Assembly (NCBI GenBank): GCA_021785115.1 | Contig: JAJYGO010000328.1 | Coordinates: 1 to 9,750 of the forward strand | Direction: 5' to 3' | DNA from: Chloroflexota bacterium | GTDB lineage: Bacteria; Chloroflexota; Limnocylindria; Limnocylindrales; CSP1-4 | Length of the DNA: 9,750 nucleotides | Part shown: piece after piece, positions 1 through 4,736 of the stretch | Numbering within the stretch: position 1 is the stretch's first letter | Layout of the letters: every line of letters begins with the position of its first letter | Made by a program: the position numbers and the translations under genes | The notes under the pieces: generated by a model | What the model was told of the DNA's origin: nothing | Databases searched by the model: none | The model's input: only the letters and a program-made list of their open reading frames with translations

Positions 1-651
1 GCGTTCGCGCTGCTCGTGCTGTTCGCCACCTACACCCTCACGTTGGTGAACGCGGTGACCGCCGACGGGACGCCGACCGCGTCGGCCCGACGCACCCTGC
101 TCGGGGCGGGCTCGCTGTATGTCGGCGCGGTGGTCGTCACGTACTTCCTCATCGGCCTCGGCCTCTTCAGCGCGCTCTCCTGGCTCGGCCAGGACCACAT
201 CGTGGCGCGGGCGGCCGCCGTGGTCGCCCTCCTCATGGCGGTGTGGATGCTGAAGGACGTGTTCCTGCCGGGGGTGGGCCCCACGATGGCCGCGCCGTCA
301 GGGACGCACGGCTGGATGAACAAGGCGATGCAGCGCGGCGGCCTCGCCGGCATGCTCCTCGCGGGGGTCCTGGTCGGGATCTGCACGGTGCCCTGCTCGG
401 GCGCTATCTACCTTGACGTGATCGCCGTGCTCCACGCGTCGGGCGGTGGCCCCGTCGGGCTCGCGCTCCTCGTCCTCTACAACATCGCCTTCATCCTGCC
501 CCTCCTGCTGTTCCTGCTGGCGGTCTCGAACCGCCGGGTACTCGGCACGCTCGGGCGCTGGAACAGGCAGAACGGCGCGGTCGTCAAGACCATCCTGGCC
601 GTCGGCGTCGTGCTCATGAGCTTCGGGCTCCTGTACTCACTCGGGATGTGA
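1..651 (+). CDS. CcdA/DsbD-like membrane thiol-redox protein, 5' end cut by the window
   Basis: The reading frame is open from base 1 and ends at TGA 649-651, giving 216 codons of an incomplete gene. The visible part is very hydrophobic, with about six membrane segments: codons 1-19, 37-57, 67-88, 118-145, 151-176 and 195-214. The segment at bases 376-411 reads GICTVPCSGAIYL, with a cysteine pair (codons at 382 and 394) as in the CcdA/DsbD transmembrane family, which passes reducing equivalents across the membrane. The window opens with AFALLVLFATY. In CcdA-like proteins a similar stretch follows an NPC motif, so the missing N-terminus, with the partner cysteine, is probably short (inference). 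The neighbours are copper genes, so a role in keeping copper-site or cytochrome c thiols reduced outside the cell is plausible. Family call is good; the exact substrate is unknown. Confidence 0.85.
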   Translation, partial: AFALLVLFATYTLTLVNAVTADGTPTASARRTLLGAGSLYVGAVVVTYFLIGLGLFSALSWLGQDHIVARAAAVVALLMAVWMLKDVFLPGVGPTMAAPSGTHGWMNKAMQRGGLAGMLLAGVLVGICTVPCSGAIYLDVIAVLHASGGGPVGLALLVLYNIAFILPLLLFLLAVSNRRVLGTLGRWNRQNGAVVKTILAVGVVLMSFGLLYSLGM

Positions 652-654
652 GGG

Positions 655-939
655 GTGGAGACCTGGCGGGTCCCGATCGAGGGGATGACCTGCACCTCCT
701 GCGTGGCGCGGATCACGCGGGCCGTCCGCAAGGTGCCGGGGGTCGAGCGGGTGCGCGTCGACCTCGTCTCCGATTCGGCGACTGTCGCCTTCGACCCGGC
801 GCGCACGGCGCTCGAGGCCGTGGCGGTTGCGGTGAAGGAGGCGGGCTACGAGGCGCGCGCGGAGGTGGCCGAGCGTGTCGTGCCTGATGATCCCGGCGGT
901 CTTCTCCGTCGTTTCGGTCTTCGCAGCCGCCGCGCGTGA
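655..939 (+). CDS. HMA-domain heavy-metal-binding protein (CopZ-like)
   Basis: This 94-residue protein starts with GTG 3 nt after the CcdA-like stop. The nearest upstream in-frame codon that limits it is that stop, so this is the earliest possible start; GAGGGG lies directly against it, so initiation may be translationally coupled. Residues 4-68 form a full heavy-metal-associated domain: the GMTCTSC loop (Cys13, Cys16) is followed by the usual beta-alpha-beta pattern and ends near GYEA. The Cys pair of this family binds Cu(I) or a similar soft metal for delivery to P1B ATPases, and such an ATPase is the next gene. The last 25 residues are not part of the domain and use many T-ending codons, unlike the domain. 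The same frame stays open to the ATPase except for TGA 937-939, so it might be a detached N-terminal domain of that ATPase. Confidence 0.85.
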   Translation: METWRVPIEGMTCTSCVARITRAVRKVPGVERVRVDLVSDSATVAFDPARTALEAVAVAVKEAGYEARAEVAERVVPDDPGGLLRRFGLRSRRA

Positions 940-1068
940 CCCTCGGCCGCTGGTTGCGGGCCGGGCCACCGCGAGCAATCCTTGAACCCAGGGCGATCGC
1001 CGGCGCAGCTGGGTCGCCCGCGAGCCGAGGAAGGGTGGGCGGCCCGGGCGGTAATGGGGGCAGACGAG

Positions 1069-3222
1069 ATGGACCACCCGTCAGGCGCGCACGATGATCG
1101 CCGGGAGGAGGCAATCGGCCGTGGTCTCCATGCCGGCCACTACCCGCCAGCCGGTCACAACGCGCCAGCCGGCGACGCCGTGGCGAACTCCAGCCACCGC
1201 GACCACGCCGCCGGCCACGACCGGCACGCCGCCGGCCACGACCGGCATGCCGGCCATTCGGTGGCGATGTTCCGCGACAAGTTCTGGCTGAGCCTGATCC
1301 TCACGATCCCCGTCGTGGCGTGGAGTCGCGACCCACAGCACTGGCTCGGCTACGCGGCTCCCGCCATCCCGGGATCGCCGCTCATCCCGCCCGTCCTCGG
1401 CACGATCGTCTTCCTCTACGGCGGCCTGGTCTTCCTGCGCGGCGCGCGGGGCGAGCTCGCCGACCGGCAGCCCGGGATGATGACGCTCATCTCGCTCGCG
1501 ATCGTGGTCGCCTTTCTCACCAGCTGGGCCGGCACGCTCGGGCTCTTCGACATCGAGATCTGGTGGGAGCTTTCGACGCTGATCGTCATCATGCTGCTCG
1601 GCCACTGGCTGGAGATGCGCTCGATCGCCCAGGCCCGGGGCGCGCTCGCGGCGCTGGCGGAGCTCCTCCCCGACACCGCCGAGCGGGTCACCGAGGGTGG
1701 CACCGAGACGGTCCCGCTCGACGCGCTCGCGGTGGGCGACGTCGTGCTCGTGCGGCCAGGCTCGCGGGTGCCGGCCGACGGGGTCGTGGCGGAGGGCACC
1801 GCCGACGTCGACGAGTCGATGATCACGGGCGAATCGCGGCCGGTTGCGAAGGAGCCGGGGGCGAAGGTGGTGGCGGGCACCGTCGCGGCCGGCAGCAGCC
1901 TGCGGGTCCGGATCACCGCGGTGGGAGAAGAGACAGCGCTCTCGGGAATCATGCGGATGGTCGCGGCCGCCCAGGCGTCGGCGTCGCGTGCCCAAGCGCT
2001 CGCCGATCGCGCCGCCGCGATCCTGTTCTACGTTGCGGTGGCTGCGGGGGCGGTCACGTTCGCCTTCTGGTGGCTCGACGGGGACCGGGCCGGCGCGCTC
2101 ACCCGCATGGCGACCGTGCTCGTCATTGCCTGCCCTCACGCCCTGGGGCTCGCGATCCCGCTGGTCATCGCGATCAGCACGTCGCTCGGCGCCCGGCACG
2201 GGCTGCTGGTGAAGAACCGCATCGCGCTCGAGCGAGCGCGCGAGCTCGACGTCGTCATCTTCGACAAGACCGGGACCCTCACGAAGGGGACGCCGGTCCT
2301 CTCCGCCCTCACCGGAGCAGACGAGGCCGAGGTGCTCCGCCTGGCCGCCGCGGTGGAAGCAGACTCCGAGCACCCACTCGGTCGGGCGATCGTCGAGGGG
2401 GCCCGGACGCGCGGTCTCGAGCCGGCCTCGGCCACGCGGTTCGAGGCACTGCCCGGCCGCGGCGCGCGGGCCACCGTGGACGGCCGGGACGTGGCGGTGG
2501 GTGGCCCGCGGTTGCTCGAGGAGCTGGGTCTCGCCGCCGAGCCGTCCAGCGAGGCCTGGTCGCGCGAAGGACGGACGGTGCTGCACGTGGTGGCCGACGG
2601 GAACGTCGTGGGCGCGGTCTCGGTCGAGGACGAGATCCGGCCCGAGTCGGCCGAGGCGATCGGACGCCTCCATGGACTCGGGCTGAAAGTCGCCATGATC
2701 ACGGGCGACGCGCAGGCGGTGGCCGACTCGGTCGCTCGGCGGCTCGGCATCGACGAAGTCGCGGCCCAGGTGCTGCCGGCGGACAAGGCGGCGGCGGTAC
2801 GGCGCTTCCAGGCCGGCGGGCGCAGGGTCGCGATGGTGGGCGACGGCGTCAACGATGCGCCGGCCCTCGCCACGGCGGACGTCGGCATCGCGATCGGCGC
2901 CGGCACCGACGTGGCGGTCGAATCCGCTGGCATCGTCCTCGTCCGGAGCGATCCGCGCGACGTCGTCGGGGTCATCGAGCTATCGCGGGCGACCTACAGC
3001 AAGATGATCCAGAACCTCGTCTGGGCCACCGGCTACAACCTGGTGGCCATCCCGGTCGCGGCAGGGATCCTCGTGCCATGGGGACTGGACCTGCCGATGG
3101 CGGTCGGGGCCGTCGCGATGAGTGCCTCGACGATCATCGTGGCCGCGAACGCCCAGCTCCTGCGCCGTCTCAGGCTGGGGGAGGAGGCGGCGGCCGGTCG
3201 ACCGTTGTCGCGGCTCGCGTGA
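1069..3222 (+). CDS. copB: P1B-type copper/heavy-metal ATPase, CopB-like (CPH motif)
   Basis: An integral-membrane ATPase that exports a metal ion at the cost of ATP, 717 residues from the chosen ATG. Landmarks in order: a His-rich N-terminus (to about residue 65) with HAAGHDR repeats; four membrane segments; the actuator TGES loop at 253-256; membrane segment 6 with C355-P356-H357; phosphorylation site DKTGT with Asp399; HP motif His435; GDGVND from Gly591; and two final membrane segments containing YNLVAIP and MSASTIIVAANAQLLRR. CPH with a histidine-rich N-terminus is the signature of the CopB (P1B-3) group, linked to Cu(II)/Cu(I)/Ag(I) export. The start is uncertain. ATG 1069 has GGGGG 8 nt upstream; ATG 1054 and TTG 982 are in frame but have weaker ribosome sites, and the stretch before 1054 has non-coding-like third positions. 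The substrate is inferred from the motif only. Confidence 0.93.
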   Translation: MDHPSGAHDDRREEAIGRGLHAGHYPPAGHNAPAGDAVANSSHRDHAAGHDRHAAGHDRHAGHSVAMFRDKFWLSLILTIPVVAWSRDPQHWLGYAAPAIPGSPLIPPVLGTIVFLYGGLVFLRGARGELADRQPGMMTLISLAIVVAFLTSWAGTLGLFDIEIWWELSTLIVIMLLGHWLEMRSIAQARGALAALAELLPDTAERVTEGGTETVPLDALAVGDVVLVRPGSRVPADGVVAEGTADVDESMITGESRPVAKEPGAKVVAGTVAAGSSLRVRITAVGEETALSGIMRMVAAAQASASRAQALADRAAAILFYVAVAAGAVTFAFWWLDGDRAGALTRMATVLVIACPHALGLAIPLVIAISTSLGARHGLLVKNRIALERARELDVVIFDKTGTLTKGTPVLSALTGADEAEVLRLAAAVEADSEHPLGRAIVEGARTRGLEPASATRFEALPGRGARATVDGRDVAVGGPRLLEELGLAAEPSSEAWSREGRTVLHVVADGNVVGAVSVEDEIRPESAEAIGRLHGLGLKVAMITGDAQAVADSVARRLGIDEVAAQVLPADKAAAVRRFQAGGRRVAMVGDGVNDAPALATADVGIAIGAGTDVAVESAGIVLVRSDPRDVVGVIELSRATYSKMIQNLVWATGYNLVAIPVAAGILVPWGLDLPMAVGAVAMSASTIIVAANAQLLRRLRLGEEAAAGRPLSRLA
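1204..1245 (+). repeat. 21-bp tandem duplication encoding HAAGHDR twice
   Basis: Two identical 21-bp units lie head to tail at 1204-1224 and 1225-1245, followed by a degenerate part of a third (1246-1256). They are in frame in the ATPase gene and lengthen its histidine-rich N-terminus. Such a unit can change copy number by slippage, altering the number of potential metal ligands. Confidence 0.85.
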
Positions 3223-3229
3223 GCGGGTC

Positions 3230-3268
3230 GCGTCAGCCAGTCCGTCGCTGCCCGACCGCTCCTGACGC
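3230..3268. terminator. possible terminator stem between convergent genes (weak)
   Basis: GCGTCAG at 3230-3236 is the perfect inverse of CTGACGC at 3262-3268, with a 25-nt loop, starting 8 nt after the ATPase stop; CTTCTC follows. The long loop and absence of a real T-run make this a weak candidate. Confidence 0.25.
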
Positions 3269-3304
3269 TTCTCACCGTTGGATCGGCCCGCGGCGACAGG
3301 CGCG

Positions 3305-3321
3305 CCGTCCGGGGCGGACGG
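3305..3321. terminator. possible bidirectional hairpin between convergent genes
   Basis: CCGTCC (3305-3310), loop GGGGC, GGACGG (3316-3321): a perfect 6-bp GC stem 14 nt past the stop of the minus-strand DUF3105-type gene and 83 nt past the ATPase stop. The position suits a shared terminator; no T-run on either strand, so function is uncertain. Confidence 0.35.
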
Positions 3322-3334
3322 TCTGCTCCCCGAG

Positions 3335-3946
3335 CTATGCGATCGGGGTGCCGGTCCCCCCGGTGCACTCCCCGTTCGGCTCTCCGCCCTGTGCGCCCCC
3401 CTGGTAGTGCGCGACGAACGCCGCGAGACGCGGATCGCCGGGGCTCGAGAGCTGCAGCTGCGCGCCCCACGCGGAGGCCACGATCGGTGACGGGATCCCC
3501 GCGTACGGACTCAGGATGAGGTATCGCTGCGCACCGTCGTAGTGGGTCTCCACGAACTGCCTCAGTTGCGACAGCGCAGTCGCCGGCAGGTCGGGTCGGT
3601 ACGTGATCCAGACCGCGCCGTGCTCGAGCGAGTGCACCGCGTTCACGTTCGGCACGGGGTCGCCGTAGACGCCGCAGTTCTGCCAGACGGCGTTGTGGGC
3701 ACCTCCTGCGGGAGGCGTGCGGTCGTACTGGACGTTGCCCGTGACGTGCTGATGGTTGGACTCGTCGAACACGGCCGTGCCGGCGGGCACCGACCTGCCG
3801 TTCGCGCCAGAACCGGCCGCGATCCCGAGCGCGGCAACCGCGCCGACCCCAAGGACCAGCACGATGAGCGCGATCGCGACGCCGAGGACGGCAACCGTGC
3901 GCCTGCTCGGGCGGCCGTCCCAGCGCGGGCCATTCGTCCCCGCCAT
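3335..3946 (-). CDS. DUF3105-type membrane-anchored protein
   Basis: This 203-residue protein has a short basic N-terminus, one membrane segment at about residues 18-45 (signal anchor), then a domain expected to lie outside the cytoplasm. The domain matches DUF3105 as I know it: HQHVTGNVQYDRTPPAGGAHN (His65, His67, His84), then NCGVYGDPVP, then the hallmark VHSLEHGAVWITYRP (His105, His109). The clustered histidines suggest a metal site, but the biochemical role of this family is not established. ATG 3946 was chosen over an in-frame start at 4075 because a GTGAGG ribosome site sits 5 nt upstream and the extra 43 residues look non-coding. It converges on the copper ATPase gene and its upstream region carries phased TGAGAG repeats, so a metal- or envelope-stress role is possible (inference). 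Cys91 and Cys194 could form a disulfide. Confidence 0.85.
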   Translation of the reverse strand: MAGTNGPRWDGRPSRRTVAVLGVAIALIVLVLGVGAVAALGIAAGSGANGRSVPAGTAVFDESNHQHVTGNVQYDRTPPAGGAHNAVWQNCGVYGDPVPNVNAVHSLEHGAVWITYRPDLPATALSQLRQFVETHYDGAQRYLILSPYAGIPSPIVASAWGAQLQLSSPGDPRLAAFVAHYQGGAQGGEPNGECTGGTGTPIA

Positions 3947-3951
3947 CCGTG

Positions 3952-3957
3952 CCTCAC
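3952..3957 (-). promoter_or_regulatory. ribosome binding site deciding the DUF3105-type start
   Basis: On the minus strand GTGAGG precedes ATG 3946 by 5 nt. It supports this start over the upstream in-frame ATG at 4075. Confidence 0.6.
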
Positions 3958-4030
3958 GGCGATGGTCCTCTCGCGCCTTCTTTCCCACACCCTCTCCTAC
4001 TGCAGCCGTGCCCCGACGATCGGATCCGCA

Positions 4031-4074
4031 GGTGAGAGCAGGATGAGAGGAGGCTGTGCGTCTCCTGAGAGCCA
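4031..4074. promoter_or_regulatory. 11-bp-phased TGAGAG direct repeats, candidate response-regulator operator
   Basis: TGAGAG occurs at 4033-4038, 4044-4049 and 4066-4071. The spacings are exactly 11 and 22 bp, and the empty register at 4055 reads TGTGCG, a half-match. Direct half-sites one helical turn apart are typical of OmpR/PhoB-family regulator dimers. On the minus strand the repeats read CTCTCA and lie 85-130 bp upstream of the DUF3105-type start, a fitting place for its control. The regulator is not in this window. Confidence 0.5.
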
Positions 4075-4296
4075 ACGTCGGCCGGCGGCGAGGGACGGCA
4101 ACTGCGATGTCCCAAGCCTCCCGGTCCGCGCAACCCCGACCTCACGCAGAATGAGCCCTTCCTGGGGTGTCAACGTCGCCCCATCCTCCGTGATGGCGCG
4201 ACCCGAGAGCACAGCGACGCCAGGATGCGCGTTCGTCCGGTCGCTCGCGTTCGACCGCTCGCCCCGGGCGCGTCCCGCGCCGTCGTCGCGGTGAGG

Positions 4297-4302
4297 TAGG
4301 GT
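4297..4302 (+). promoter_or_regulatory. -10 box (TAGGGT) for an apparent leaderless transcript
   Basis: TAGGGT fits TAnnnT and ends 7 nt before ATG 4310, so transcription would begin at or next to the start codon. No clear -35 element is visible at the usual distance. The same purine-rich stretch could instead serve as a ribosome site (AGGG, 8 nt upstream), so the two readings compete. Confidence 0.45.
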
Positions 4303-4309
4303 GGGCGTC

Positions 4310-4648
4310 ATGACGGGTTCCGCTTCCGCCATCTGCATCTTCTGCGGCCACCGCATCCAGCCGGGCGAGGCGAGCGTGGGTCGTGGCGAGACGGCCGCAC
4401 ACGCTGCCTGTGCGGATGCCGCCTTCGCCGACGAGGGCCGGTGGGAGCGCATCGCGGGTGGCCTCGGCGACTCCGGGCCCGCCGTCGAGCCGGCGGCTCC
4501 GAAGGGTGTGTCCGGCGCCGGATCCGGGCGTGCCGGATGCGCGCTGTCGGCGATCGGGATGCTGGCGTTGGTCGCTGCTGCGGTGTCGTTTGGCGTCGCC
4601 GACTCCGCGGGCTTCGACGTCCCGCTGAACCGCCACCCCTACGGATAG
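4310..4648 (+). CDS. small membrane protein with CxxC...HxxC zinc-knuckle-like motif
   Basis: A 112-residue protein I cannot assign to a named family. Residues 8-34 read ICIFCGHRIQPGE, then a short loop, then HAAC. This gives Cys9-x2-Cys12 and His31-x2-Cys34, four ligands in the spacing of a small zinc ribbon or treble clef. A Gly/Ala/Pro-rich linker (about 51-75) leads to one membrane segment at about 77-97 and a short tail ending RHPYG. The zinc module would be cytoplasmic if the protein is tail-anchored (inference). ATG 4310 is preferred over GTG 4301 because of the -10/ribosome-site spacing. It lies 78 bp before the heme genes but is followed by a strong hairpin, so co-transcription with them is doubtful. 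Confidence 0.7.
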   Translation: MTGSASAICIFCGHRIQPGEASVGRGETAAHAACADAAFADEGRWERIAGGLGDSGPAVEPAAPKGVSGAGSGRAGCALSAIGMLALVAAAVSFGVADSAGFDVPLNRHPYG

Positions 4649-4658
4649 GGCCGCATCG

Positions 4659-4677
4659 GTCCGGCAGGGTGCCGGAC
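4659..4677 (+). terminator. GC hairpin after the zinc-knuckle gene
   Basis: GTCCGGCA (4659-4666), loop GGG, TGCCGGAC (4670-4677): a perfect 8-bp stem 10 nt after the stop. GGCCG at 4649 and CGGCC at 4677 offer an alternative outer pairing. No T-run follows, as is common for hairpin terminators in high-GC bacteria. Confidence 0.5.
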
Positions 4678-4691
4678 GGCCCATCCCGGAC

Positions 4692-4736
4692 GGGACGTCA
4701 GGTGCGACCATCCAGTCGTCCCTGCCATGACGTCCC
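4692..4736. promoter_or_regulatory. inverted repeat GGGACGTCA / TGACGTCCC flanking the heme-gene start
   Basis: GGGACGTCA (4692-4700) and TGACGTCCC (4728-4736) are perfect 9-bp inverses 27 bp apart. Each contains the palindrome GACGTC, and the second arm overlaps the ATG at 4727. A related AGTCGTCCC lies between them. The placement suits an operator pair or an RNA stem hiding the start codon; neither is proven. No good -10 box is visible here. Confidence 0.4.

Larger units (their letters stand above)
3947..4309. other. 363-bp divergent intergenic region
   Basis: No convincing gene on either strand. Open frames here lack domain signatures and run through features of the region. It holds the DUF3105-type ribosome site, the phased TGAGAG sites at 4031-4074, a GC hairpin (GGCGCG, loop TCC, CGCGCC; 4267-4281) and the apparent promoter of the 4310 gene. 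Nothing recognisable was seen in roughly 4080-4260. Confidence 0.6.

Noticed and set aside
982..1068. TTG 982 as the ATPase start
   Set aside because: No ribosome site, and the extra 29 residues have poor third-position GC compared with the gene.
1081..2673. A 530-codon minus-strand frame opposite the ATPase
   Set aside because: No recognisable domain and wholly inside a well-supported gene on the other strand.
1320..3407. A 695-codon plus-strand frame overlapping the ATPase
   Set aside because: Arg/Gly/Ala-rich with no motifs; it is the shifted shadow of the ATPase gene.
4019..4140. A riboswitch (for example cobalamin type) in the divergent region
   Set aside because: Some short stems can be drawn, but no conserved aptamer core was recognised on either strand; the phased repeats explain the visible pattern better.
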